NCBI RefSeq assembly: GCF_949628215.1
Contig: NC_134282.1
Coordinates: 11,220,223 to 11,284,222, forward strand
Direction: 5' to 3'
Length of the DNA stretch: 64,000 nucleotides
DNA from: Phalacrocorax aristotelis
Lineage: Eukaryota; Chordata; Aves; Suliformes; Phalacrocoracidae
Below the pieces are notes generated by a model. The model searched no databases. It worked only from the letters and a program-made list of their open reading frames with translations, and had not been told where the DNA came from. The stretch's first letter is position 1, and every line of letters begins with the position of its first letter. Made by a program: the position numbers and the translations under genes. Shown here piece after piece: positions 48,401-60,290 of this stretch.

Positions 48401-51400
48401 TTAGTCATCAGTTATGAACACTTCTGTGCTAATATATAGGCACAGTGGCTGTTCTAGAAACTAATTATGTCTGCCAATTTTTTTCCCTTAACGTAACTTC
48501 TGTTTGTAAAATCCTGCTCCAGGATCCTCTAGTGCGGCAGAATGCACAAAAATGCATGCAAGCTTTGACCACTGGGTATTGTTTCTGCGCATTCTACTGT
48601 CTTTGAAGTCAGAAGTTTTTTTGCTGCATAAAAATGACAGGGCTTTTTCCATTTAGTGACAAGATTGCCACTGGATCTTTTGATAAAACCTGCAAACTGT
48701 GGAGTACGGAAACAGGAAAATGTTATCATACTTTCAGAGGACATAGTGCAGAAATAGTGAGTACTGTTGGACATTTCTTATTCCTTTGTGCTTCCACAGA
48801 CCTGTCACTGATGGCTGTGCGTTCCAAGTCCCTGTGAGCTAACACTGGAAGGGCCAGATATTCTGCTGCATCTATTCACACATTCAGACATTGTGAACAT
48901 TTCTGCACTGCAAGAAAAGATAGTCTGACAGTTCTCAACAAATAGTATAAAACATTGTATACAGTTTGAAAAGATATTTTGATTTTTAGTTTGTTCCAAT
49001 TTCCCTTGTTTACTAAATGTTAAAACATTTTTGAAAAAAAACATAACAATTGGAATTTTTGATTTATTGCACCATTTATTTCTTTGTTTATATATCCCAT
49101 CTTTTTCTAGATATCTTGCATTGTCTCTCATATCTGTAGAACTAAATCCACAAGAACATCATTGCTTGTATTGCTGTCTTTCACGCTGAGGTCTGTACTT
49201 CGCATACAGGACCAATTGGAGCCATAGAAGAATGAATTTTTGACATTTTAAGAGTGTTAACTGGGAATATGTAGGATGCTGAAATGTCAAAGATATGTGA
49301 AACAAAAACAGTTTAAGCTTAAAAATGGTTGGTTTCTTGTCCAATGTACTAGGAGCCCTATTAGCAATAGCAAATGTCTTGATGCACAGCATCCTGATTT
49401 AAAAGATATGGGCAAATTCACTGAAACTCAAAATTTCAATGCAGAATATATTTTATAACAAAAATAGCTATACAGTCATTATTTAATAAAGCATTGCTGG
49501 AAATTGTTTCTGGAAACAATTGGAATTTAATTTGTCGATTGCAAGGCCTGTAACTAGTGTGAGAAAATGGTGGCATTGGCTAGTGGATTGCAGTATGGGG
49601 TTCCAGAAAAAGGCCCCCTCTTCCCCCTCCCCACCCCCCAAAAAAATGTGCATGTGTGAATTCGGATGCCTTCTGTCTGGTGTGTGGATCAGCAGATTGT
49701 AGGAAGGGGCATGGGTTCAACTAAAGCTAGAGCACACTGATGTCTCCTAGGGGAGGTGTGTGCAAGTAGGGGAACGTGTACGCTGAGGAAAGCAGGGTGT
49801 GCTTGTAACCCACTTGTCTTGTGAGAGGGGATGAGCGTGCATGTAAGAGCGTGAAAGCATGTGTATGATTAAAACATCTTGGAGTTATAGGAGGAGGTTT
49901 AGAAATTTGTAGCTGTTTATTAAGATTGCGTAAGTTTATTGTATTACAGATACTGATGCTGAATATATAGTTCTCCGCCAGTTATGCACTGTTAATAAAT
50001 TAACAAACTGCTTCAGTCTTGATTTTGATTAAAACTTTGTGAACTAAATAATTTCTTCCTGTGACACAAAATGAAGCAGCTGAATGGTGAATTTTAATCC
50101 AGGCTCAGAAAACGATATAGGAAATCTTCCAGTAAGTCTTTTTAGTGCATTGCTGTTGCAAAGCAGCCAGTTAGTCCATTTGATTTGAGTAGTCATCCAG
50201 AGCTGTGTGATAAGGATTTGTTGCTCTTCTAGTGAACTGTTGGAGGAACCCTGCAATTTTTCCATATGCCATAAAATATTAAGTCAGACTTTTGTCTTGA
50301 TTAAAAATATTAATCCTGACCCATTGTTTTTGAGAAAATGTAATAAATGCTCTCCTTTCCCACTTTTTCTATCCAACATTTCTTGCTACAGGTGTGTTTA
50401 TCATTTAATCTTCAGAGCACATTGGTGGCAACCGGAAGCATGGACACCACCGCCAAATTATGGGATATAGAGAAAGGAGAAGAAATAGTCACTCTAAGAG
50501 TATGTTTGCCTTCCTTATGTTTTCAGAGGTGTTCCTTGTTTTCCTAGGTTTCTAACTGAGATAAATAACTGTTACAACAGTTTCAAAACTTGCAGAGTTT
50601 GTGTTACCAGATAGGTCCCACAGTGACTGCAGTTACAAAACAGATTAAAAAGCCTTGAAGGGAATGATAAAGTATGGTGTTTTATAAGAAGTCCTGTTTA
50701 TCAAAAGACAGATTTTCTGTTTTCAGTAATCTGCTATAGATCAGAATGCCTTCCATTGCTCATTAAAATAGTGCTATACTGTAAATTATGGCCTCCTTTT
50801 CATTAACGTAAAGTAACTCAGAACATTAATGTCAGACACTATATCTGTGTGGATCTCCTTCCTGTAAACATCAGCAGAGGAAAGCCATCCAATTACCTCT
50901 AGATTGTGATGTCTCTTTGCTCTACATGCCTTGCTGGGATTCCACAGGTTCAGATTGGCCTGTGCTGTTTCAATGCATTTCTCTTGCATAAATCCTAGAT
51001 AACAGGTGCGTAAGTTTCCTTTGGTGTATGTGGCCTCTAGAGTTGGGAAGACATTTTCTCCTTGACTTTCTCTTCCTCAGAGCCCTGAGCAGAGCAAAGA
51101 GCAGTGGAATGTGTGAACCTTTAACTTATAAGAATGCTTACATTTGTTTGTCCAAGCCTCTCCACCAACACCAACGACAAGCTGTGCTGTAGTTTACTGT
51201 AAATGAATCATCTGATTTCAGTGTGTATTGGTGAACAAATGAGATTCTGTTTAAATGAAATACGGAAAATATGCACGGATGATATCACTGGACAACTTCT
51301 CACAGCTTAAGCCATACACCTGATTTTTTGCAGTTGGGATACTGGCTATTCCACAGTCCAGTAGATCTTTCTGTCAAAATTGTGATATACTGGATGAGAC

Positions 51401-54400
51401 AGTACATAATATATTGAAGGGTTATAGAAGGATTATGCTGCTGAAATAAAGCTACATATTGAATGATGTTAATGGAAAAGTCATAATTTGCTTTCTCATA
51501 CTCCTTTTTAAAAATTCTCTCAGGGGCATTCAGCAGAAATTATTGCATTGTCTTTCAACACCACTGGAGATAGGATTATCACTGGCTCTTTTGATCATAC
51601 AGTGGCAGTGTGGGATGTTGGCACTGGCAGGTACTAAAGTACTAATAAATATCATTTTACATTGCATGTTTTAATGGCAAATCAAAGAGACAATATTGAG
51701 CTGCAAATTACAGACCTTGTCTTTTTTACTTAATTTAGAATGTGTGTTTCTTCACCTTATCATTTGTTACTCCTGTTCCCTTTGTTCTTCTGAAAAGGAA
51801 TGTCTCAAAAAATGCTTTGGTACATATTTTTTATTCTAAATTTCCATCTTATTAGTACTGAGGAAGCAGAAAGAATGGACAGATCCTGTGTTTGATGCTG
51901 ATGAATTCTCCAAACAGGAAAATATTTTATCAGCATGGAAACTCATGGTTTGGAAGGTGTCTAGAATTTCTAGGTGGAACAGGCTGTTTAAGTAGAAAGA
52001 AAGTATATGTTATGTCATTGAAAGTTAGTCCGGTCACATTGCCATTATAAACCATGGAGGGTCTCTTTTCCTTCTCACGTTTACATCAGTATAAATTTAT
52101 GAAGAGGAGAAAATTTGGCCCCTCTGACTGCAGAGAACAAAATGTTGTGATAATGATGCCAAAAAATAATAATGAATTTGTTGTATTATCCTGACCAATC
52201 CACTTGTTTTTTCAACTGGAAACTCGGTATAAGTAGAATAATAAAATGATTTCCCTGATTATTGACAAAGATAACGATTCTATTATGTTTTCAGAAGTTA
52301 TGTCTTTTTTCTTTTTGTGAGAGCAAGGGCAGTATCTCTGTAATATATGAAAGGGAAATGCATGTATAGTGATATCTCGGGGTAATAAACAATGTGTATA
52401 GCTTCAAAATGAGAGTAATCACGTGACTTAAAAATAATGCACACGTAGTACATCATTTAAGGCTTGATCCTGCAAGCTTTGAGCTTATTCAACGCCAGCA
52501 GTTTAATGTTTGGCATGTAAATACTTAGGAGGCACTCATTCAACAAATTGGATCTCTGATTCAACTTCATTCAGCCTGGTGGTCTTGCAAATATTTTTTG
52601 TTTTAAAGCTGCATCTTCTAGCTCCTTGTCTGAGCCTGCAGTGAAGTCAAAATCTTGGGATTTTCATGTTGCGTTCTCTTTTTTCTAAGAAATGAGTGTG
52701 GACTTCATATCAGGGTGTCACGATCCACTGTTGGGTTGAACAGTGGCAGAGGTTAAACCCCCCTTGCTTTTCCAACCAACCTCAGTTAATTCTGGGAGGT
52801 TGGGGGTGGCTGGGCTTAACTTCTGATTAACTCCAATGTGTTATCTTGAGTAGGTCCCTTTTACATTCTCAGAAACAGAATTAACGCTCATAATGGAGTC
52901 AAGTGCCTAGTTGCTTTATTTTGCCAGAAATAGATACAGGAGAGAAAAGCAAAGAAAGAGGGGAAAAAAAAGGTGAAAAAGGGAACGAGGGGGAGTGTGG
53001 GAGAGAGTGGGACTGTTGCAATAGCTGTCACCACGGATCTGTGGCAGTCCGATGCATCTTCGAAGCCCGTGGAGGGGGAGATGTTCCACAACACCCACCC
53101 CACCGAGTCGTCTCTGCTGGTTTCCCCTTTTATAAGGTTGCTCTCTGGCATAGTCAGTAACTGTTCTGCACACCCCTGCCTCCCACTCTGCGGTGGGGCG
53201 AATGCCCAGTACTGTCGCTAGAAGGTGCTTGAAAGTTCTAGAGGGTCCGAGCCCCCCCCATATGTTGCCAGTCGGCCTTGGGCCCGGGCGTATGCGCGGA
53301 GGACGAGTACTCCGAGATAACGGGGCGCACATTCCTGCCGGGTCGGCCTTGGTGATTAAACTGTTCTGCTCAGCTGCCGTAGTGATCAGGCTTTGGTAGA
53401 GAAACTTGCCTGCCAACAATGTTGAGACAAGTTTCTAGTCCCTGACACAGGGTCAATACCAGGAATTGGAATATGAGGGAGAAAATTCTCATTTAAACAC
53501 TGGCAGCCCTGGTAATCAGCTAGTGGGCAATATAATTGTGCCAGGGTCAGCATTCAGCCTTTCAGATGGCAGTTGGGCATGTATACATTTAGTAATAATG
53601 AAAAGTTGCAGTCAGAAAGACTGTGAGCAAATCATACTCTTCTGTATACAGGTTCAGTAGATTTGCAAAAATCTTGTAGGTGAGGTTGTGTGTGCCTGTC
53701 TTCCACCAAAGGAAATAAATGAGAAACTGCCTTCCAAATTTGAGTTTGAAATAGAACTTTTAATTTTACTGGCTGCCTCTGATGAATACCTGTGTTCCTC
53801 AGTTTTATTCTGGGTAGGTATCCGGAATTATCTTGAAGGAAGTTGATGCAGGGACAAGAAATCTCAAGAAGCGTCAAGATTTTCTTAGTAAAATGTAAAA
53901 ATTAAAAATAAAAGGGGGGACGACGATGACATGCTTTTGTAATGCAGGTCTCTATTTCATCAATAATTTCTCAATAGCAGATACAGTCAGCTATAGTTCA
54001 GCTGAAGGTGTCTAAAGAGCTTCATTTGACAAATCAACAGCTTCATTTGACAAATCAACAACTCCTGGGGTCAGGAGTGCTAGACACCAGTATGCTGAAA
54101 GACAGTCAGTTTCTTCTTATTTGCAATTATGGTGCAAATATTAGAGCATCCATATATTAAATTGCACTGGAAACTGAAGGCTGAAGAAGTATTATCATGA
54201 CTGAAGCTGGGTTTTTTTAAAATAATTTTAAAAAATTTAAATTTTACATTTCACAAGCCTGTTTTCTTTCTAATTGTGTATCTGATAGATTGTGGTTTCT
54301 GTGAGATGTTCCACATGTTGCTACTTATTCTGCTTATTGGTTGGATATTTACATTGAAGCTTGAAGCCTGGACTACCTTTTTGAGATTTGGAAATCAAAG

Positions 54401-57400
54401 CTTTAAAATTTTAAATTACAACTTTTTTCATTTTTAGGGATTTTGGGTATCAGGTATTACAATAACAGCAGCCTTGATGGCCAAATAATATGTTCACAAA
54501 GTTAAGAAGTTTTCCATTGTTGTTTTCTGCTTGATGATTTTTGGTTTTACTTGAAAAAGGTCTACACAATTAAAACAGTGCAGACCTCATATTTTTAGAA
54601 AGTAAAAGGAATAATTCTGTAAAATGGCATGGGTATAATTGTTTTTGTTATCATAAACAAATAGAAAATTCAATTTCTCAGGAGATTTGCTTTGCTGTTC
54701 ATTTAGCACATAAATTCATTTAGCTACCCTTATATATCTTATGCAATGAATAAAAAAAATTCAGTTACTTAAACTAATTTAGTTGTTTTTTCTAGTCATT
54801 AGTTTATCCATTAGTTAAAGCAGCTTTCTATTAATGGTACAGTGATATTAGCATTGTGATAGTAACCTAATTTACCAATCCTTTAATATATATATGTATA
54901 AAAATTAATCTTTTTTTAGGGTTCATTGCTTTATAGGCCATTAATTCATAGGAAGCTATAATGGCTAATTGTACCCTCTCTATTCAGCTGAAGCTGAAGA
55001 ATTTAATGGTATTAATATTGTCAGTCTTTGTACAGTAAGAAGTTTAGGATTAATGAGGATTAGAAATCATATTTTGGTTTGGCCATCATTTGCCGGTTAC
55101 TTGGGAACATGCTAACATTAAGTACCTGATTAAGTTCCATTTGATCTAGAGTGGATTTCATAAAAGGTTTAGATTATATGGAGCTTTAAAGATGTACTGT
55201 TACAGTTCATTGAACTAGGATAATGGGAGAGTGATATGGAAAAACTTGCTGTATGTGCTTTGTATGTAGATGAATACAAGAAATCTGTCACTGGCACTGG
55301 GAAGTCATCACGTTTCACTGGAAATACATTCACTAAAATATTTTTGAAAGAGAAGGGAGGACTTTTGCATTTTATTCCTTACTGCCTCTCTGTCTCGATG
55401 ATAAAAATTGGAATTGATTTAGTACTAGAATCCTAAATGAGCTGTACCACTCCATTTAATTGCTTAAATGGATAAAATGAAGGCTTGACACCTTAAGTAT
55501 ACCATTTTATAAACTTACTTATAATTTATACGCATATATCAAAATAGACACTAAAAATGTAAATGCTCTTTTTTGTAGGATGTTACATATTTTAATAGGC
55601 CACCGAGGAGAGATCAGCAGTGCACAGTTCAACTGGGACTGTTCTCTCATTGTCACTGGATCAATGGACAAAACATGTATGGTAAGAAAGTTGAGTATGT
55701 ACTGAATACAGATACTTGATATATAAAAATATATCTTTTGTAAGTGGAGGAGCATTATTTTAAACTAGTACATCTAATTCATTAACAAATTTTCAATTAA
55801 ATGTAAAACCCATAAGATTATTCATTTTGGTGAAGTCCAGTTAAATAACAATATATATATTTTAAGGCTTGTTTAATCAATGCACTGAAATAAAAAATAT
55901 ATAGGACTTCTTTAAACTGACTAAGCAGTGACTTTTCATTGATTTATATCCAGGTTTCATAGTAATACCTTCAGTCAGACAGCAGAAAGGGCCTATACAT
56001 GTTGCTGGATTGATCAACTAGATACCTGTCAACTTAATTAGTCAAAATAAGCAAAAAAAAAATAATTATCCTTATTTGTCTATGCAGCTGTGGAATGCTA
56101 TGACTGGGACACATATAGCAACTTTAACAGGTCACAGTGATGAAATATTGGATGTCTGCTTCGATTATGCTGGCCAGCGTATTGCAACTGCCTCTGCTGA
56201 TGGTAAGTGACGTGACTGGGACGACTGCTGTAAGAATTGCAGTGGTGGCATAGACCAACTTTTTCCTTTGCTTTTGCTTTGAACGTAGCTTGATGAAAGC
56301 AGAGTATCATGACTCAAAAGTATAGATCAAGCAACGTTGGTTGCATTGTAGAAAGTTTAGCATTAAACTTAGAAAGTTTTCCCCAGTGAAAATTTTCTTA
56401 TTTTTCACACTTTAATAAACTCAACGTCTTTCCCCTTTAACTTCAAACTTGTAGGGGTAATAATTCACTTGTGGCTGGAAATGTATTTTAAATGTTTAGG
56501 TAAGTAGCTTTTGAGTGAAGTTTGATTTGGGTGGCTCAAATTTAGGTATAAATGCAAAAGGTAGTTGGAATTTTAGAGGTGGATTTGCTACTGGGCTTTC
56601 CAAATGCACAGCAAGATGAGACACAATAAAGAGGTACCAAAAGAAGCAATTTTGTTTTGTTATTGGTATGCAGCAGTTTTGCATGCTTATTATTTTTTTC
56701 AGGAATGGCAATAAACGATTTTTTGTATTTACCTGCACAGTGTGATATTATAGCGCATAATGACAATAAGTATTATTTTTACATAATGAAGCATTTTGAT
56801 TTGCTCTTTCAGAAACAGGATACCAGCCTGGATGGGGGCGCTCTTTGGATCTGATTTGCTGTAGCTGCTAAATTAAGACATAAGACAATGTAAAAAGTTT
56901 ACTGAAATGTAATCAACAGCTTATTAAATATAATTAATAGTTTATTAAATAGAATGAATACCGGAAATACAGTGAAAGCTTTCTGAATATATTGTACATC
57001 CATTCCGAAATTACAGACTTCAGTGGTCCATGTTCTATGTGGACATGTATTCACATTTTAGAAGTTTTCCAGCAGAAACTATTAAGAAGTCAACCTGTTC
57101 CAAACAGATTACAGATCCTTTTTGACATACTTCATTCTTGGAGGATACTGTGTTAAGATTGTCTTCTATTTCTCTTGAAATCAAACCTGAGGATGAATGA
57201 GGCCCTCCCAACCTTATTAAAATGTTCTTATTGAAGCGCATGCTTAAACATAACAATCACAAATGGCTCCTAATTTACTATAACAGGATCAGCAAGAGTC
57301 TATAATGCAGAAACAAAAAAGTGCATTGCAAAGCTAGAAGGGCATGCAGGTGAAATTTCAAAGGTAAGTTGTCTGTGGTTTGCACCTTTTCTTACTTGAT

Positions 57401-60120
57401 TACAGGTGACATCCAATCCACCAGTTATTCCGTGACACAGGAATACTGTTAAAGAACGTGGTGGTGAAATTATTCATATTTAAGATTGAGAGGTCTGGCT
57501 AAGAACCTATCTGTACTAAAAGAACATTCCTTTCAACTAAAAGCTATCAGTCAATAATTGTCACTGGGTGTGCCACTCCTATCGGTTTCACCAAGAGCCA
57601 TCTCTCCATATTGTCACGTCATTTAATATTTGTTTCCTTAGAATTGTGGCAGTTAGCAAGCTACTTAAGAAGTCCATCCCTCCCAGGGATGGATACCTGG
57701 CTTATTTAATATTGAAATTATTGTTTTTCCATACCTCTTTCCTTTTTCTGAAACATTATATAGGTTGGGTCTCCACAATCACTCGGCAGAGAGCAGAGAG
57801 GGTGATGCTGTCTGAATGTTCTCTCACTTTGGTCATATTTAACAGAGCTTGTGTCCGAGCTGTCCTAAATTGTACCTGTGTTATTACGCTGTTGGAGTCC
57901 CTAGATTCTCTGACAGAATAAGCACAAGTTTTTTAGTCTCTTGATGACATCTCAAGGCTATTGCCTCTGAGGTTTTTACCATTGTCCTTATTCCTTGCTT
58001 CTACCAGATCTGCTCCTCTTCACTCTTCTTCATTTCTCTGCACACCTAATTTATGGAATGGAACTGAAAAAACATACTTCTGTGGCAAAATAAATGGAGA
58101 GTCTTATTTTCAAAAGTGCATAAAGGACTTGGAAGTATAAAGCTTGTTTCAAAAATCACTTGGTCATGAGGAGTGTGCTCATCTACTTCGCTGGGAGTCT
58201 TGTCTGGCTCAGTTTTGAATGCTAAAGTTCAGTTCCAAATACATTTAGTTACTTCCACAACTGTACATATTTTTCAAACTTTGTTATTTAATGCTTGCAA
58301 CTTTTCATTATTCTTTCAAACGGCTAGTTTTCACTAGCTTCCAGGCTAGTCCATGGACTTAGTACACTAAGTCCATGCTGCTTTTGTTTGATGTATTTTG
58401 AAACTGAAACATTAGTATTTTGAAACTAGGATGGTTCTTAGTAAAACTCATGTGCTTCCACTGTATTGATTTGGCTATTATAATCACTCCACTGAGAGAA
58501 TATTAAGTTCCGAAGAGCTAGTCTTTCCTCACTTAATATACTCAGTGCAGTATTTCACACTCAGCGTAGGTGCACTGAGGAATGCACTTGGAATACATGC
58601 TGACATGTGGGCGGGTTAGGGACAGCTTCCATCAGGGTCCTTAGTGCTGGCATGGTTTCTTTGTTGGAAGTGGTAATCTGCTCATCCGGGAGCATGTTGA
58701 AAAGTCAGTCTATTTCTGCAGTTGTTCTGTGTAGCTGTGATCATTTGGGAAGTTTACTTGGAAATGTGATTTCTGGAGAACAGGCATTTTCCCCCCAGTA
58801 ATTAAGCAATTTTGCATTATACAATAAACCTGGTATTGACCACTTAGTGCTATAAAAACATATCTGGTTATTTGGAAATGCCTGCAATTGTGGCAATGAA
58901 CGTTTAACAAATATGAAGACATACTAAAAAATGAGTTGCCTTCAGTGGAAGTTTTGAAACTACAGGCTTATGTTATTTAATGTACAACTCTAGAAAATAG
59001 GTATACATTTTACATTGGAATGATGATAACATTTAAAAGTTGTTACAGTTGTAGAGCAATTGTGATTTTTTGGATCACAATGTTCTGAAGTGTTGGTCCT
59101 GTAGTAAGGACCTTTGTACAGACACAAAGTTTTCAGCCACAGAATTTTGCCAGGGTGACTCTAGTGGAGTTCTATCCTCAATTTTAGCTGAAAAACTGAA
59201 TGCAAGAGTTGCTGGTTTCTGTTTTCACCTTTTCATCACTAGGTATGCTTCTTTTTCTAGGCGTATCAACTTGCTAAGTAATATAACTCTTTTCTATATT
59301 TTTTTAAAGATATGTTTCAACCCTAGAGGCAATCGTTTACTAACAGCCAGCTCTGATAAAACAGCTCGACTCTGGGATGCTGCTACTGGACACTGCCTTC
59401 AGATATTAGAGGGTCACACCGATGAGATATTCTCCTGCGCTTTCAATTACAAAGGCGATAAAATAATTACAGGTAACTAATATATTAAAATTTTTTTTCT
59501 TTTTTTGAAAGACATTTTAAATCTTTGTTATGGTACAAAAGGTGTCCTGGGGCCATATCCCAAATGCAGGTACCAGCAGAGACTTGAAATGTAATCAGAA
59601 AAGCTACAAACTCACTTTGGAACTGAGGCTTAAGTGAATGTGGCCATGAACACATTTGTATAAAGGCATGGGCATACCCTACCGTCTGGCCTATGGGCAC
59701 GTACTAGCCCCAGAGCAGTGACTAATCCATTTTCTCACAATGTGTTGCAGTGAGGGAGGTCTGGATGAGCAAAATGCAAAGCTTTTTAGATGGGAGCACA
59801 CCTTTGGTCTATTTGGCACTGCATTCTGTTCAGATTTCATTCACTTCAGATGAAAACTCATGGGAGTGGAAAACATGAACAGAGTATTTGTAATCACTTC
59901 AATCTTTTGAGAGAACTACTAAAAATATTGCTGTTGGTCCTGCTGCCTCTTCCTAGTCATGCACAGAAAAATATTCCTCTGGCTCCTCAGCATTCCGGGT
60001 AGATTGTTGATATGCGTGTTAACAACAATGGCTAAGTTCTGCAATACAGCTAAATGATTGCCTCACAATGTGTTTTTATTAATAGGGAGCAAGGATAACA
60101 CCTGTCGAATATGGCACTGA
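39404..60120 (+). CDS. DAW1: Dynein assembly factor with WD repeats 1 (DAW1/WDR69/ODA16), thirteen coding exons
   Basis: DAW1 is a cytoplasmic/ciliary adaptor. It is the homologue of Chlamydomonas ODA16, which links axonemal outer-arm dynein to intraflagellar transport; loss in vertebrates causes ciliary-motility and laterality defects. The thirteen exons join to 1248 bases, giving 415 residues, exactly the human length. The N-terminal [14 protein letters not shown] and the [15 protein letters not shown] region form the ODA16-type N-terminal domain (about residues 1-86). An eight-bladed WD propeller follows, with seven GH dipeptides (LEGH, FRGH, LRGH, LIGH, LTGH, LEGH, LEGH) and WD or variant endings (VWD, LWS, LWD, VWD, LWN, VYN, LWD). 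It closes with NTCRIWH. The [10 protein letters not shown] and [19 protein letters not shown] blocks are near-identical to human. AATAAA at 60175 is a close poly(A) signal. Confidence 0.96.
39975..40013. repeat. Tandem duplication, 22-base unit
   Basis: Two exact copies of ATTTATTGTGAACTCAG are offset by 22 bases in DAW1 intron 1. Confidence 0.85.
40741..40813 (+). CDS. DAW1: DAW1 coding exon 2
   Basis: Its 73 bases encode [20 protein letters not shown] then NLTT, aligned with human GIMLEYEKHGELKTKSIDLL. The acceptor is unusual: a T11 run followed by A7 before the AG. The donor ACTGA|GTAAGT is strong. Confidence 0.9.
41892..42045 (-). mobile_element. CR1 3' end fragment in DAW1 intron 2
   Basis: TCACAGAATCAGAGAATCATTTAGGTTGG, at 41892-41920, and the later GATGGAGACTCCACAACCTCTCT are CR1 3' region in reverse orientation. 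It is about 150 bases long and antisense to DAW1. Confidence 0.8.
43546..43690 (+). CDS. DAW1: DAW1 coding exon 3
   Basis: Its 145 bases encode [20 protein letters not shown] through HKFYLFK. Two acceptor AGs lie five bases apart (ATTAG|CACAG|ATG). Only the first, giving a start at 43546, keeps the frame and the human spacing. The donor TTTAAG|GTCAGA is suboptimal. Confidence 0.88.
46153..46211 (+). CDS. DAW1: DAW1 coding exon 4
   Basis: Its 59 bases after CTTCTCTTTCAG encode [19 protein letters not shown] plus a split arginine codon. This is the start of blade 1, where the usual GH is AH, as in human. The donor is TCCCG|GTAAGT. Confidence 0.93.
46874..46996 (+). CDS. DAW1: DAW1 coding exon 5
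   Basis: Its 123 bases encode [20 protein letters not shown] then [20 protein letters not shown]. This covers the end of blade 1 and the start of blade 2. The donor is TATGG|GTAAAT. Confidence 0.95.
48657..48756 (+). CDS. DAW1: DAW1 coding exon 6
   Basis: Its 100 bases after TTCCATTTAG encode [20 protein letters not shown] and [13 protein letters not shown], almost identical to human. The donor is GAAATA|GTGAGT. Confidence 0.95.
49613..49639 (-). other. Putative G-quadruplex on the minus strand (DAW1 intron 6)
   Basis: Plus-strand C runs of 5, 5, 4 and 6 with short loops mean the minus strand has four runs of at least four G. This is a textbook G-quadruplex pattern on the template strand of DAW1. 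Confidence 0.7.
50392..50499 (+). CDS. DAW1: DAW1 coding exon 7
   Basis: Its 108 bases (36 codons, phase 0 at both ends) encode one WD unit: [20 protein letters not shown], then [16 protein letters not shown]. Skipping this exon would keep the frame. Confidence 0.95.
51524..51630 (+). CDS. DAW1: DAW1 coding exon 8
   Basis: Its 107 bases after AAAATTCTCTCAG encode [20 protein letters not shown] and [15 protein letters not shown]. The donor is GGCAG|GTACTA. Confidence 0.95.
52716..53447 (-). mobile_element. Solo LTR in DAW1 intron 8, antisense
   Basis: The 732-base element is bounded by TGTCA...TGACA inverted ends and a perfect 5-base duplication, CAGGG, at 52711-52715 and 53448-53452. On the minus strand a TATAAAAG at 53134-53127 precedes AATAAA at 52920-52915. 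That gives the U3-R-U5 order and sets the orientation. No gag, pol or env is nearby. The family is probably an avian ERV; I cannot name it. Confidence 0.85.
54018..54059. repeat. Tandem duplication, 21-base unit
   Basis: Two perfect adjacent copies begin AGCTTCATTTGACAAATCAA and span 54018-54038 and 54039-54059 in DAW1 intron 8. Perfect identity suggests a recent duplication. Confidence 0.9.
55579..55681 (+). CDS. DAW1: DAW1 coding exon 9
   Basis: Its 103 bases after CTCTTTTTTGTAG encode [20 protein letters not shown] then [14 protein letters not shown]. The final methionine replaces the lysine found in human at the same place. Confidence 0.95.
56088..56202 (+). CDS. DAW1: DAW1 coding exon 10
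   Basis: Its 115 bases after TTTGTCTATGCAG encode [20 protein letters not shown] then [18 protein letters not shown]. The donor is GATG|GTAAGT. Confidence 0.95.
57287..57363 (+). CDS. DAW1: DAW1 coding exon 11
   Basis: Its 77 bases after TTTACTATAACAG encode [20 protein letters not shown] then GEISK. The WD position is VYN, a non-canonical ending that is also degenerate in human (IFS). Confidence 0.94.
58352..58377. repeat. 26-base near-perfect palindrome
   Basis: Arms CATGGACTTAGT and ACTAAGTCCATG are perfectly complementary around a 2-base centre. The palindrome lies in DAW1 intron 11. Confidence 0.85.
59310..59472 (+). CDS. DAW1: DAW1 coding exon 12
   Basis: Its 163 bases after TATTTTTTTAAAG encode [20 protein letters not shown], then [20 protein letters not shown] and [14 protein letters not shown]. 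The donor is TTACAG|GTAACT. Confidence 0.95.
60086..60120 (+). CDS. DAW1: DAW1 coding exon 13 and stop
   Basis: Its 35 bases after TTTTTATTAATAG encode [10 protein letters not shown] and then TGA at 60118-60120. Human ends CRIWR. This strand closes the propeller. Confidence 0.94.
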
Positions 60121-60174
60121 CTGAAGATGAGGAAGGATCCAGTCTGGTATATGCCTCCTTCATGGGTTTCAGTC

Positions 60175-60180
60175 AATAAA
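60175..60180 (+). terminator. DAW1 poly(A) signal
   Basis: AATAAA lies 55 bases after the stop codon, giving a very short 3' UTR. It is followed by T- and GT-rich sequence, which is compatible with a downstream element. Confidence 0.7.
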
Positions 60181-60290
60181 CTCAATCTTTCAGATCGGTT
60201 TTCTCTTACCCTCTTTGTTCAGCTTCGGCTTTGCTGAAGTAGAGAAGTTACCTAGATTTTGATGTTTCACGTTGCTGATGTCTGGTAGTT

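Noticed and set aside
52916-53419. A 167-codon minus-strand frame in DAW1 intron 8
   Set aside because: It lies entirely within the solo LTR and shows no retroviral protein domain.
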